A stretch of 64,000 nt of DNA from Actinomadura barringtoniae (GTDB lineage Bacteria; Actinomycetota; Actinomycetes; Streptosporangiales; Streptosporangiaceae), in the NCBI RefSeq assembly GCF_017573505.1, contig NZ_JAGEOJ010000017.1:62001-126000 (forward strand), given 5' to 3'. Of this stretch, positions 8,686 to 17,679 are shown in pieces (positions within the stretch are counted from its first letter, which is position 1; each line of letters begins with the position of its first letter). Position numbers and translations under genes: made by a program. The notes under the pieces were generated by a model. That model had not been told where the DNA came from. It searched no databases and saw only the letters and a list, made by a program, of their open reading frames with translations.

Positions 8686-10117
8686 GTCGAATGCCAGGCC
8701 AGGGCTCGTACTGGCCACGGTCGCCGTCGTGCAGTTCATGGTGTCGCTGGACCTGTCGGTCGTGAACGTCGGACTGCCGCAGATCGCCGCGGGCCTCGGG
8801 TTCGGCGCGGTCGGCCTGACCTGGGTGATCCACGCCTACGCCCTCACGTTCGGCGGGCTGCTCCTGCTCGGCGGCAAGGCCGCCGACCGCTACGGCCGCA
8901 AGCGCGTCCTGCTCTTCGGGCTCGGACTGTTCGGCCTCGCCTCCCTGGTCGGCGGATTCGCCCAGGAGCCCGGCCACCTCGTCGCCGCCCGGGCCGCGCA
9001 GGGAGTCGGCGCCGCGGCGCTCGCCCCGGCGGCGCTGGCGCTGCTGGCCACCACGTTCCCCGATGGCAAGGCGCGCGTGCGGGCGTTCGGGATCTGGAGC
9101 GCGATGAACGCCGCCGGTGGCGCGCTCGGCGTCCTGATCGGCGGCCTGCTGACCCAGTACGCGAGCTGGCGCTGGGTGATGTTCGTGAACGTTCCGATGG
9201 CCGCGATCGCGCTGGCCATGGCCTGGCGCGGCGTCGGCGCCACCGCGCCCTCGACCAGGGGCGGACGACCGGACGTGATCGGCGGCGTGCTGGCCACGGC
9301 CGGGATGACCCTGCTGGTGTTCGGCGTCGTCCGCACCGACCAGTACTCCTGGACCTCGCCGGTCACCCTGACGACCCTGGCGGCCGCCGCCGTGCTGCTC
9401 GCCGCGTTCGTCTTCGTCGAGAAGACCACCTCACGCGAGCCGCTGGTCCGGCTCGGCCTGTTCACCAACCGCTCGGTCACCGGCGCGAACGCCTTCAACC
9501 TGCTCGTCGGCGCCGCGATGTCGTCGGCGTTCTACTTCGTGTCCCTCTACCTGCAGCGGGTCCTCGGGCACGGCCCGGCGATGAGCGGCGTCATGTTCCT
9601 GCCGTTCGCCCTCGGAGTCGTCGCCGGGTCCGTGCTCGCCGTCAAGCTCGGCTACCGGTTCCCGCCCCGCGTCCTGCTGATGGCCGGCGGGCTGCTGACC
9701 GCGGCCGGGTTCGGCTGGTTCGGCCTGATCAGCGCGGACGGCGCGTTCCTCACCGACGTCCTCGGCCCGTCCATCGTCGCCAGCGTCGGCTTCGGGCTGT
9801 GCCTCGCGCCGATCGTCTCCGTCGCCACCACCGGCGTCGCCCCGCACGAGGCGGGCACGGCGTCCGGCCTGCTGAACAGCTCGCGCCAGATCGGCGCCTC
9901 ACTCGGTCTCGCCGCCCTCGGCACCGCCGCCCAGCACCGCACCGGCCACGCGGTCATCCCGCAGGCGCTGAACGACGGGTACGCGCTCGGCATGACCATC
10001 GGCGCCGGGCTCCTGGTCGCCGCCGTCCTCATCGGCTTCGCCGTCCTGCGCCGGACCAGCCCGCCGCCGCAGCCCGCGCCGGTCGAGGTCCCCGACCTGA
10101 CCCCCGCCCGGAGCTGA
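8675..10117 (+). CDS. DHA2 family MFS efflux transporter (EmrB/QacA type)
   Basis: A 480-residue, 14-helix drug:H+ antiporter. LDLSVVNVGLPQIAAGL is the family's first-helix motif, GGKAADRYGRKRVLLFG is the cytoplasmic loop signature, and AAQGVGAAALAPAALALL plus SWRWVMFVNVP are the antiporter motifs. It would export a toxic compound or metabolite through the plasma membrane using proton motive force. The gene is divergent from a TetR regulator and is followed 5 nt later by two ABC transporter genes, so all three are probably one TetR-controlled export/import unit. The palindrome over the start codon suggests repressor control at the promoter or start. Confidence 0.9.
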   Translation: MFEKSNARPGLVLATVAVVQFMVSLDLSVVNVGLPQIAAGLGFGAVGLTWVIHAYALTFGGLLLLGGKAADRYGRKRVLLFGLGLFGLASLVGGFAQEPGHLVAARAAQGVGAAALAPAALALLATTFPDGKARVRAFGIWSAMNAAGGALGVLIGGLLTQYASWRWVMFVNVPMAAIALAMAWRGVGATAPSTRGGRPDVIGGVLATAGMTLLVFGVVRTDQYSWTSPVTLTTLAAAAVLLAAFVFVEKTTSREPLVRLGLFTNRSVTGANAFNLLVGAAMSSAFYFVSLYLQRVLGHGPAMSGVMFLPFALGVVAGSVLAVKLGYRFPPRVLLMAGGLLTAAGFGWFGLISADGAFLTDVLGPSIVASVGFGLCLAPIVSVATTGVAPHEAGTASGLLNSSRQIGASLGLAALGTAAQHRTGHAVIPQALNDGYALGMTIGAGLLVAAVLIGFAVLRRTSPPPQPAPVEVPDLTPARS

Positions 10118-10122
10118 GCACA

Positions 10123-11883
10123 GTGACCACCACCGAGCCTCTCCCCGGTCAGGGCGTCGCCGGACTGCTGCGCCCCTACCGCTGGAGCTTCGCCGCCGTC
10201 GTCGTGCTGCAGGTGATCGGCGCCGTCGCGGGCCTGGCGCCGCTGCTGGCGGTCGTCGAACTGGGCCGCACGATGCTGGCACCCGGCCCGCTCGACCACG
10301 ACCACGTCCGGAACGTCGTCGTCGCGGGCGCGGTGGGGTTGCTGGTCAGGCTGGCGTTCACGGCCGCGTCGTCGGGCGTCGGCCATCTGGTCGACGGCCG
10401 GGTGCAGCTGTCGTTCCGGCGGCTGCTCGCGGCGCGGCTCGGGCGGGTGCCGATCGGCTGGTTCGCGCGCCGCCAGTCGGGTGAGCTGGCGAAGGTCGTC
10501 GGCGAGGACGTCAGCGCCGTGCACCCGTTCATCGCGCACGCCCCCGGCGAGATGGTCACCGCGTTCGTCGTGCCGCTGGTGTCGCTGGCCTGCCTCTTCA
10601 CCGTCGACTGGCGGCTGACGCTGATCACCCTGATCCCGGTGGCGCTGGCGGTGGCGCTCGTCCCGCTGATGATGATCCCGGCCCGGACCCGCGAGCAGGC
10701 GGACTTCGACCGGGCCATGGGGCAGATCGCGAGCTCGGCCGTCGAGTTCGTCCAGGGCATCGCGGTGGTCAAGGCGTTCGGCGGCGGCGAGCGCGCCCAC
10801 CACACGTTCCGGCGGTCGGTGGACGAGTTCGTCGCCACGTTCTACCGGTGGGTGCGCGGCGTGTCCGCGACCGCCGCCGGGATGCAGCTGGCGCTGTCGC
10901 CGCCGTTCGTGCTGCTGGTCGTGCTGAGCGGCGGAACGGCCCTGATCACCGGCGGCGGCATGGCCCCGGCCGACCTGCTGCCGTTCCTGCTGCTCGGCCT
11001 GGGGCTGACCGCCCCGGTGGCGGCCCTCGGCCACGGCTTCGACGACCTGCAGGCGGCGCGGCGCGCGGTCGGCCGGATCCGCGACGTCCTGGCGGTGCCG
11101 TCCCTGCCCGAGCCCGAACGCCCGGTCGCGCCCCAGGGGCATCGGGTCGAGCTGCGCGGCGTCCGCTTCGGTTACGAGGCCGAACGCGAGGTGCTGCGCG
11201 GGATCGACCTCGTCCTGGAACCGGGAACGGTCACCGCGATCGTCGGACCGTCCGGGAGCGGGAAGTCCACGCTGGTCCAGCTGCTGCCGCGCTTCTTCGA
11301 CCCCGCGCACGGCTCGGTCTCGCTCGGCGGCGTCGATCTGCGCGAGCTGGGCAGCGAACGCCTCTACCGGATGGTCTCGTTCGTCTTCCAGGACGTACGG
11401 CTGCTGCGGGCCTCGGTCGCCGACAACATCGCCCTCGCGGTGCCCGACGCCGGGCTCGGCGAGGTGATCCGCGCCGCCCGGCAGGCGAACGTTCACGAGC
11501 GGATCCTGGAGCTGCCGCGCGGCTACGACACCGTCCTCGGCGAGGAGACCGGGCTGTCGGGCGGCGAGGCGCAGCGGATCGCGATCGCCCGCGCGCTGCT
11601 GGCCGCCACGCCCGTCGTGGTGCTGGACGAGGCGACCGCGTTCGCCGACCCGCAGACCGAGCAGGCCGTGCGCCAAGCACTGACCGGGCTGCCGGGGGAC
11701 CGGACGATCCTGGTGATCGCTCACCGCCTGGAGACCGGCGCGGACGCCGACACCGTCGTGATGCTGGAGGACGGCGTGATCGTCGAGTCCGGAAAGCCCG
11801 GCGAGCTGCTCGCACAGAACGGAAGGTTCGCCTCGTTCTGGCGGACCCAGCAGGTTCCGACGCTGGAGGAGGAGACGCGATGA
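10123..11883 (+). CDS. ABC transporter permease/ATPase half, YbtP/IrtA-like
   Basis: A 586-residue half-transporter with six N-terminal membrane helices fused to a nucleotide-binding domain. Walker A is GPSGSGKST, the Q-loop region is FVFQDVRLLRASV, the signature is LSGGEAQR, and Walker B reads VVVLDEATAFADPQTE. The DEATAFADP wording recurs in the siderophore-importing YbtPQ/IrtAB group despite its exporter-like fold. It starts with GTG 5 nt after the MFS stop and overlaps the second half-transporter by 4 nt, so the two probably form a heterodimer. No siderophore synthesis genes are nearby, so an iron role is only suggested. Confidence 0.88.
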   Translation: MTTTEPLPGQGVAGLLRPYRWSFAAVVVLQVIGAVAGLAPLLAVVELGRTMLAPGPLDHDHVRNVVVAGAVGLLVRLAFTAASSGVGHLVDGRVQLSFRRLLAARLGRVPIGWFARRQSGELAKVVGEDVSAVHPFIAHAPGEMVTAFVVPLVSLACLFTVDWRLTLITLIPVALAVALVPLMMIPARTREQADFDRAMGQIASSAVEFVQGIAVVKAFGGGERAHHTFRRSVDEFVATFYRWVRGVSATAAGMQLALSPPFVLLVVLSGGTALITGGGMAPADLLPFLLLGLGLTAPVAALGHGFDDLQAARRAVGRIRDVLAVPSLPEPERPVAPQGHRVELRGVRFGYEAEREVLRGIDLVLEPGTVTAIVGPSGSGKSTLVQLLPRFFDPAHGSVSLGGVDLRELGSERLYRMVSFVFQDVRLLRASVADNIALAVPDAGLGEVIRAARQANVHERILELPRGYDTVLGEETGLSGGEAQRIAIARALLAATPVVVLDEATAFADPQTEQAVRQALTGLPGDRTILVIAHRLETGADADTVVMLEDGVIVESGKPGELLAQNGRFASFWRTQQVPTLEEETR

Positions 11884-13577
11884 TCGCGATGCTGCTGCGC
11901 GTGCTGGGACATCAGTACGCCGGGCCGGTGCGCCGCACGGTGGCCCTGATGACGACGACCGCCGTCGTCGAAGGCCTGTCGTACGCGCTGCTGGTGCCCG
12001 TGCTGCGCGCGCTGTTCGGCGACACGCCCTCGGACGGCTGGCCCTGGCTGATCGCGTTCGGCGCGGCGGTCGCGGCCTACGCGGTGCTGCGCTACATCAG
12101 CGACCTGTCCGGCTTCCGGGTCGGGACCACGCTGCTGCGCGGCATGTACCACCGGCTGGGCGACCACCTGGCCCGGCTGCCCATCGGCTGGTACGACACG
12201 GGCCGGGTGGGGGAGGTGTCCGTGCTGGCCAGCCGTGGTGTGCTGCAGGCGATGAGCGTGATCGCCCACATGCTGGCGCCGTTCATCTCCGCCTGCGTGA
12301 CGCCGCTGACGATCGTCGCGGTGATGCTCGCCTACAACTGGCAGCTAGGCCTGGCAGCGCTCGCCGCCGTGCCCGTCGTGATCGCCGTGCAGGCGTGGAC
12401 GGCCCGTTCCACCGCCGCGGCAGACACCGCGCGGGCCGAACGCGAGCGCGAGGCGACCGACCGGGTCGTCGAGTACCTCCAGGCCCAGCCCGTGCTGCGC
12501 GCCGGAGGCCGGACCACCGAACGCTTCGGCCTGCTCGACGACTCGCTGCACGGACTCCAGCGCGCGTCCCGCCGCTACGCCCTGTCGGCGCTGCCCGGCA
12601 TCGTGGGCCTGACCCTCACCGTCCAGGCGGCGTTCACCGGGATCCTCGCCCTGGCCGCCTACCTCGCGCTCGGCGGGCACATCGGCACGGCCGAGGTCCT
12701 GGCGATCCTGGTGCTGGCCGCCCGCTGCGCCGACCCGCTGCTGTCGCTGGCCGAGATCGGCGGCCGGATGCGCGCCGCCCGGAACGAGCTGACCCGCCTG
12801 GAATCCGTTCTCAACACCGAGCCGCTGCCCGAGCCCGCCGAACCGGTGCACCCGTCCGGCCACGCGCTGGAGCTCGACTCGGTCGGCTTCCGTTCGGTGA
12901 TCGGCGACGTGTCGTTGACCGTTCCGCAGGGGGGACGGCTCGCCATCGTCGGCCCGTCGGGCGCGGGCAAGAGCACCCTGCTGCAGCTTCTCGCCCGCTT
13001 CCACGATGTGGACTCCGGCGCGGTGCGTGTCGGCGGCGCCGACGTCCGCGACGTCAGCACCCGGGAGCTCATGTCCCAGATCGCGATCGTCTTCCAGGAC
13101 GTCTACCTCTTCGAAGGCTCGATCGAGGACAACGTGCGGCTCGGGCGGCCCGACGCCACCGAGGCCGCGGTGCGCGCGGCGGCGACCGCGGCCCGGCTGG
13201 ACGAGGTGATCGAACGCCTGCCGTCCGGCTGGGCGACCAACGTCGGCGAGGGCGGCGCGCTCCTGTCGGGCGGCGAACGCCAGCGCGTCTCCATCGCCCG
13301 GGCCCTGCTGAAGGACGCGCCCATCGTGCTGCTCGACGAGGTGACCTCCGCGCTCGACCCCGTCAACGAGGCCGCCGTGCACGAGGGCATCGAACGCCTG
13401 ATGGTCGGCCGGACCGTGGTCATGGTCGCGCACCGCATGCGAACCGTTCAGCACGCCGACCACATCGCCTTTCTCGACAACGGCCGCATCGTCGAAGAGG
13501 GAACCCACGACGAGATGCTCCGCCGCGACGGCCGCTACGCCGCCTTGTGGAACATGTCCCTGGCGGCCAGCGAATGA
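11880..13577 (+). CDS. ABC transporter permease/ATPase half, YbtQ/IrtB-like
   Basis: A 565-residue partner half-transporter with six membrane segments and a C-terminal ATPase. It carries GPSGAGKST (Walker A), VFQDVYLFEGSIEDNVRLG (Q-loop), LSGGERQR (signature), IVLLDEVTSALDP (Walker B) and the switch histidine in VAHRMRT. The start is the ATG overlapping the preceding stop. Both halves have intact catalytic motifs, so neither ATP site is obviously degenerate. With its partner it fits the heterodimeric siderophore or drug transporters of actinobacteria. The gene ends 7 nt from the convergent serine hydrolase gene. Confidence 0.88.
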   Translation: MIAMLLRVLGHQYAGPVRRTVALMTTTAVVEGLSYALLVPVLRALFGDTPSDGWPWLIAFGAAVAAYAVLRYISDLSGFRVGTTLLRGMYHRLGDHLARLPIGWYDTGRVGEVSVLASRGVLQAMSVIAHMLAPFISACVTPLTIVAVMLAYNWQLGLAALAAVPVVIAVQAWTARSTAAADTARAEREREATDRVVEYLQAQPVLRAGGRTTERFGLLDDSLHGLQRASRRYALSALPGIVGLTLTVQAAFTGILALAAYLALGGHIGTAEVLAILVLAARCADPLLSLAEIGGRMRAARNELTRLESVLNTEPLPEPAEPVHPSGHALELDSVGFRSVIGDVSLTVPQGGRLAIVGPSGAGKSTLLQLLARFHDVDSGAVRVGGADVRDVSTRELMSQIAIVFQDVYLFEGSIEDNVRLGRPDATEAAVRAAATAARLDEVIERLPSGWATNVGEGGALLSGGERQRVSIARALLKDAPIVLLDEVTSALDPVNEAAVHEGIERLMVGRTVVMVAHRMRTVQHADHIAFLDNGRIVEEGTHDEMLRRDGRYAALWNMSLAASE

Positions 13578-13584
13578 CCCGCGA

Positions 13585-14700
13585 TCAGCAGAACTCGGTC
13601 TTCACGACGGCGTCCTCCAGCTCTTGATCGCCCCAGTCGCCGCTGCGGTTCATGGTCAGCACGTGGCCGGCGTTCTTGGAGGCCACCGTCCGTGTCGCCG
13701 ACCCGGGGATCATGCCGCCGTGGCCCCACACCTCACAGTTCTTTCCGAGCTTGAAGAGGCGGAGCCCCAGCCCGTAGAGGTCGTCCGGTCCGCCGTGGCC
13801 TTTGTCCCCGGCGACCGGGACGGTGTCCTTCAGTTCGGCTTGCTGCCTGTGCGGAAGGAGTGTCCCGCCGACCAGCCTGTACATGAACGTGTTGACGTCG
13901 CCCACGGTCGAGATGATCTGCCCGGCGGAGAAGGCGACCGTCGGGCTGAACTCGGTGACGTCACGCACCTTCCCGCCGGGCTCGAACAGCGTGGAGTAGT
14001 GCGTGGCGTGCGGCCAGGGAAGCTCGGGTGACGCCTCTGGCACGCTCGTCCCCGTGAGGTTGAGCGGCTTGACGATGCGCCGCTCGACGGCCTGCCGGTA
14101 GCTCTCGCCGCTCGCCTTCTCGATGATCATCCCGGCGAGCACGTAGTTGGTGTCGGAGTAATCCCACTTGCCCGGCGCGCCGGGCTTGAAGTTCGCGGGA
14201 TGCCGGAGCGCGATCCTCACCAGATCGCCGGGCCTCCACCGGGTGTAGCGATTCTTGTCGAACTCGTCGCCCGCGTACTTGGCGCGGAACCCGTCGTCCA
14301 TGTTGTAGTCGAAGATCCCGCTCGTGTGATTGAGCAGGTGCCGCACGGTGATGTCGCGCGGCTCATAACCTTCGCCGCGCACGACGCCGGGCAGCCATTT
14401 CTCGACGCTGTCGTTCAGAGACAGCCGTCCCTCCGCCTCGAGCTTGAGCAGCACCGTCGCGGTGAACGGCTTGGTGACGCTGGCGACGCGGAACCTCTCG
14501 TCGACCGTCCGTCGAGCGCCGCCCGGCTCGCGGACCCCGGCCCGCCCGTTCCACGTCCCGTGCGAGTCCCGGACCTGGGCGATCACGCCCGGCGTCCCCT
14601 CGCCAACGATCGCGTCGAGCGCGGCCTGTGTTCCGCCGTGACACGTGCCCGTCATCGCGCTCGCGGTCATCACGACCGCGCCGAACTGGAGATTCATCAT
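13585..14700 (-). CDS. Serine hydrolase, beta-lactamase/D,D-carboxypeptidase class
   Basis: A 371-residue class C-type serine hydrolase. The nucleophile motif is Ser74-Val-Thr-Lys77 in RVASVTKPFTA, the second is Tyr-Ser-Asp-Thr-Asn in WDYSDTNYVLAG, and the third is HGG in EVWGHGGMIPG. The family includes R61 D,D-carboxypeptidase and esterases. A weak hydrophobic N-terminus (GAVVMTASAMTG) suggests export, but it is shorter than a classical signal peptide, so the start may be misplaced or the signal eroded. It is convergent with the ABC operon and divergent from the kinase gene. Substrate unknown. Confidence 0.85.
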   Translation of the reverse strand: MMNLQFGAVVMTASAMTGTCHGGTQAALDAIVGEGTPGVIAQVRDSHGTWNGRAGVREPGGARRTVDERFRVASVTKPFTATVLLKLEAEGRLSLNDSVEKWLPGVVRGEGYEPRDITVRHLLNHTSGIFDYNMDDGFRAKYAGDEFDKNRYTRWRPGDLVRIALRHPANFKPGAPGKWDYSDTNYVLAGMIIEKASGESYRQAVERRIVKPLNLTGTSVPEASPELPWPHATHYSTLFEPGGKVRDVTEFSPTVAFSAGQIISTVGDVNTFMYRLVGGTLLPHRQQAELKDTVPVAGDKGHGGPDDLYGLGLRLFKLGKNCEVWGHGGMIPGSATRTVASKNAGHVLTMNRSGDWGDQELEDAVVKTEFC

Positions 14701-14880
14701 GCGTCGAGTCGATCAAGCCGGGGGCCGTCGGCGCCATCGGGGACGCACCGGAGATCTCTCAGGGTGATGGTCCTGTGGTGCTACGGGCACCTCGCCGTCA
14801 TCACCTTCACGAACGGTCCTGATCGTGGAAGGATCCAACGGACAGACATTGGTGTTCTTCTGAGCTGGGGTGGGCTGCCG

Positions 14881-16392
14881 ATGGATCCGTTGCGGGTGGG
14901 CGATCCCGAGCGGGTGGGCCCGTACCGGTTGCTCGGCAGGCTGGGCGCCGGCGGCATGGGGCAGGTCTTCCTGGGGCAGTCGCCGGGCAGGCGGCCGGTC
15001 GCGGTGAAGCTGGTGCGCCCGGAGCTGGCCGACGACGAGCGGTTCCGCGAACGGTTCGCGTCAGAGGTGGCGGCGGCGCGGCGCGTCGGCGGCTTCTACA
15101 CCGCGCAGGTCGTGGACGCCGGCCCCGAGGCCGACCCGCCGTGGCTGGTCACCGCGTACGTGCCCGGGCCGTCGCTGGAGCAGGCGATGCGGTCGAACGG
15201 ACCGCTGCCCGAGGCCACGATCGGCGTGCTCGGAGCCGGGCTCGCCGAGGGCCTGGCCGCCATCCACGACTGCGGCCTGGTGCACCGCGACCTCAAGCCG
15301 GGGAACGTCATCCTGGCCGAGGACGGGCCACGGGTCATCGACTTCGGCATCGCCCGGGCGCTGGACGCCTCGCACCACACCAGGTCGGTCATCGGGACCC
15401 CGCCGTTCATGTCCCCGGAGCAGACGTACGGCACCGAGATCGGCCCGGCCAGCGACGTCTTCTCGTTCGGCTCGGTGCTGGTCTACGCCGCCACCGGCCA
15501 CGGGCCCTTCGGTGAGGGGCCGTTCGAGCCGCTGATCTTCCGGATCCGGCACGACCCGCCCAACCTGGCAGGGCTGCCCGCGCCGTTCGCCGACCTCGTC
15601 ATCGGGTGCCTGGCCAAGGAGCCTTCCGATCGACCCGGTCTGAGCGAGGTGCTCGACCACTTCGCCCGTACGGGCGAGTCCACCGGGCCGTGGCTTCCGC
15701 CGGACATCATGACGACCATCAGCCGGCTCCGCGACGCCACCCAGGTCGCTCCCGGCTCAGGCCCAGGTGGCGGCTCGACGAGGCCTGCCACCGGCGACAC
15801 CGAGCCGCGAGAGACCGCTACGCCTCCAGCGCCCGCGACGAAGGAGGCCGTGGCGAGCGGTGGGCGGAAGCGGGTTTCGGAGAGTCACTGGGCCGCGGTC
15901 GGTGTGGCGGCGCTGCTGTTCGTCGCGGCCTCGCACAGGCCGACCCTGACGGAGTCCTGGACGAACAAGTCGACCGGAGCGCGCGTGTCCAGGGTTCACT
16001 TCTCTTTCGATCCGCTGCACCCGTTCGCGAAGGGAGCCTCGGCAGGAGTCTCCGGGATCGCGACCGACTGGTGGTACCCCGCGATCGTCGGGGTCGGGGC
16101 GGCCGTGCTGATCGTCGTCGCGCTCGTCATGCCGTTGTTCTCCGGCGCCGAGGCGGGCGGCACCAGGGACGCCCTTCACGGTGTGAGCTGGGTGTGGGCG
16201 GTGGGCGTCGGGTTCCTCGGCTTGATTCCCATCGTCAGCTCCCTCAGAGACCACGGGATCGGCGACGACAACAAGGCCTACTTCATCCGTTCCGTCCCGC
16301 AGCCGGGCCTCTACCTGCTCTGGGCGGCCACCGCCGTCGCGATGTACGCGATCATGCAGGCGCACCGGTCAATGGCACCCGAGAAGAGCTGA
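14881..16392 (+). CDS. PknB-type Ser/Thr protein kinase with polytopic C-terminus
   Basis: A 503-residue membrane kinase. The glycine loop GAGGMGQVF is at residues 22-30, the ATP lysine is Lys43, HRDLKPGN holds catalytic Asp137, DFG is at 154-156, and GTPPFMSPEQ is the activation segment, so the kinase domain looks active. A Pro/Thr-rich linker follows, then WAAVGVAALLFVAAS and three further hydrophobic helices to the C-terminus. There are no PASTA repeats. Four membrane helices instead of one transmembrane anchor plus an extracellular sensor is less usual and suggests membrane or small-ligand sensing. The start lacks a clear ribosome site but gives the family's typical N-terminus. Confidence 0.87.
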   Translation: MDPLRVGDPERVGPYRLLGRLGAGGMGQVFLGQSPGRRPVAVKLVRPELADDERFRERFASEVAAARRVGGFYTAQVVDAGPEADPPWLVTAYVPGPSLEQAMRSNGPLPEATIGVLGAGLAEGLAAIHDCGLVHRDLKPGNVILAEDGPRVIDFGIARALDASHHTRSVIGTPPFMSPEQTYGTEIGPASDVFSFGSVLVYAATGHGPFGEGPFEPLIFRIRHDPPNLAGLPAPFADLVIGCLAKEPSDRPGLSEVLDHFARTGESTGPWLPPDIMTTISRLRDATQVAPGSGPGGGSTRPATGDTEPRETATPPAPATKEAVASGGRKRVSESHWAAVGVAALLFVAASHRPTLTESWTNKSTGARVSRVHFSFDPLHPFAKGASAGVSGIATDWWYPAIVGVGAAVLIVVALVMPLFSGAEAGGTRDALHGVSWVWAVGVGFLGLIPIVSSLRDHGIGDDNKAYFIRSVPQPGLYLLWAATAVAMYAIMQAHRSMAPEKS

Positions 16393-17013
16393 CGATCCGG
16401 TGAGTCTCCTGGCCACGGCGATGGCCAGGGACGCCCAGACGAACCCGAACAGCCAGCCGCCGAGAACGTCGGTCGGCCAGTGCATGCCGAGGTAGACGCG
16501 GGTGAGGCCGACGACCGCGGCCCACGAGACGATCAGCACCCGTACGGGCAGGCGGGTGAACGCCGTCGCCAGCAGGACCGCGACGATCGTGGCGCTCGCG
16601 GTGTGGCCGGAGGGGAACGCCCATCCGGCCGCGCCCCCGGCCCAGTCACCGGCCGGTGGCCGGGCGCGGCCGATGCCCGCGCAGATCAGCCCACGCACGA
16701 TCTGCCCGGTGAGGAGGATGAGCACACCGGCCAAGGCGCCCACCACCGTTCTGGAACGGGAGCGGCCGAGGTAGGCACCGGCCGCGGCCGCCAGCAGGTA
16801 GGCGATGACACCCGTTCCGGTCGCGGTGAACCAGCGCGCGGCCAGCGTCAGCGGCGACGCGCGGTGGTCGACCATCCAGTGGTGGAACGAGTCGTCGACC
16901 AGGAGCGGGCGTCCGTGCGTTCCGATGACCAGGCAGGCGACCAGCACGAACAGCCCGGCGGCGCCGAGGGCGACGATGAGCGGGTTCGTGGACCGGTCAG
17001 GCTCGCCTGGCAC
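16369..17013 (-). CDS. PAP2 superfamily phosphatase
   Basis: A 214-residue integral membrane phosphatase with about six helices. The tripartite acid-phosphatase signature is complete: RARPP in the first motif, FPSGHTAS in the second, and LTRVYLGMHWPTDVLGG with the catalytic His and Asp in the third. Members dephosphorylate lipid phosphates such as phosphatidate or undecaprenyl pyrophosphate on the outer membrane face. I chose the GTG at 17013, preceded by GGAG, which overlaps the end of the DedA gene by 17 nt and implies cotranslation. The 3' end overlaps the convergent kinase gene by 24 nt. Confidence 0.85.
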   Translation of the reverse strand: MPGEPDRSTNPLIVALGAAGLFVLVACLVIGTHGRPLLVDDSFHHWMVDHRASPLTLAARWFTATGTGVIAYLLAAAAGAYLGRSRSRTVVGALAGVLILLTGQIVRGLICAGIGRARPPAGDWAGGAAGWAFPSGHTASATIVAVLLATAFTRLPVRVLIVSWAAVVGLTRVYLGMHWPTDVLGGWLFGFVWASLAIAVARRLTGSSALLGCH

Positions 17014-17620
17014 GCCGCAGCTCCAGAACGATCGGCACCAGCGACACGACGGCGATGACCACGACGATCGGCAGTAGGTATCGGTCGATGCCGGGGATCG
17101 AGCTGCCGAGCAGGTAGCCCGCGACGACGATGCCGACGGTCCACGCGATGCCGCCGACGACCTGCCAGAACGTGAACGATCGCGCCGGGACGTCCAGCGC
17201 CCCGGCCATCGGGTTGAGGACCGTGCGCACGATCGGGATGAACCGGGCCAGGACGATGGCCTTGCCGTGGCCGTAGCGGGCGAGCAGTTCCTCGGCACGC
17301 GCCGCGCCCCGTGCCAGATGCTCGTTCTGCGAACGCCGCAGGATCGCGCGCCCGCCACGCCGGCCGATGATGTAGCCGACCTGCGCGCCCAGCAGCGCCC
17401 CCGCGACGGCGGCCACCAACACCCAAGGGAGGGACAGGTGCACCGAGTTGCCGGTGCCCGTGGTGCACAGCAGCCCGGCGGTGAACAGCAGGGAGTCGCC
17501 GGGCAGAAAGAACCCGATGAGCAGGCCCGTTTCGGCGAAGAGAATCGCGGCGATCCCGGCCGTCCCGAACGTCGCCAGCAGCGAGTGGGCATCGAGCGGG
17601 TTGAGCGTGAGCACGGTCAT
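16997..17620 (-). CDS. DedA family (VTT domain) membrane protein
   Basis: A 207-residue membrane protein of the DedA/SNARE-associated group, now linked to lipid-carrier scrambling or recycling. Diagnostic stretches are FAETGLLIGFFLPGDSLLFTAGLL, GYIIGRRGG and ARFIPIVRTVLNPMAG with its basic residues in a re-entrant helix. The partner gene downstream encodes a PAP2 phosphatase and overlaps it. Pairing a DedA protein with a PAP2 lipid phosphatase fits undecaprenyl-phosphate or phospholipid recycling, though this is context inference. A membrane AbrB-family gene lies 59 nt upstream in the same direction. Confidence 0.88.
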   Translation of the reverse strand: MTVLTLNPLDAHSLLATFGTAGIAAILFAETGLLIGFFLPGDSLLFTAGLLCTTGTGNSVHLSLPWVLVAAVAGALLGAQVGYIIGRRGGRAILRRSQNEHLARGAARAEELLARYGHGKAIVLARFIPIVRTVLNPMAGALDVPARSFTFWQVVGGIAWTVGIVVAGYLLGSSIPGIDRYLLPIVVVIAVVSLVPIVLELRRARRA

Positions 17621-17679
17621 GCATCCGTCCGTTCAACGATGACCGTGCCCACCGTAGACAGCGCCAGGTAAGCGCCGGG

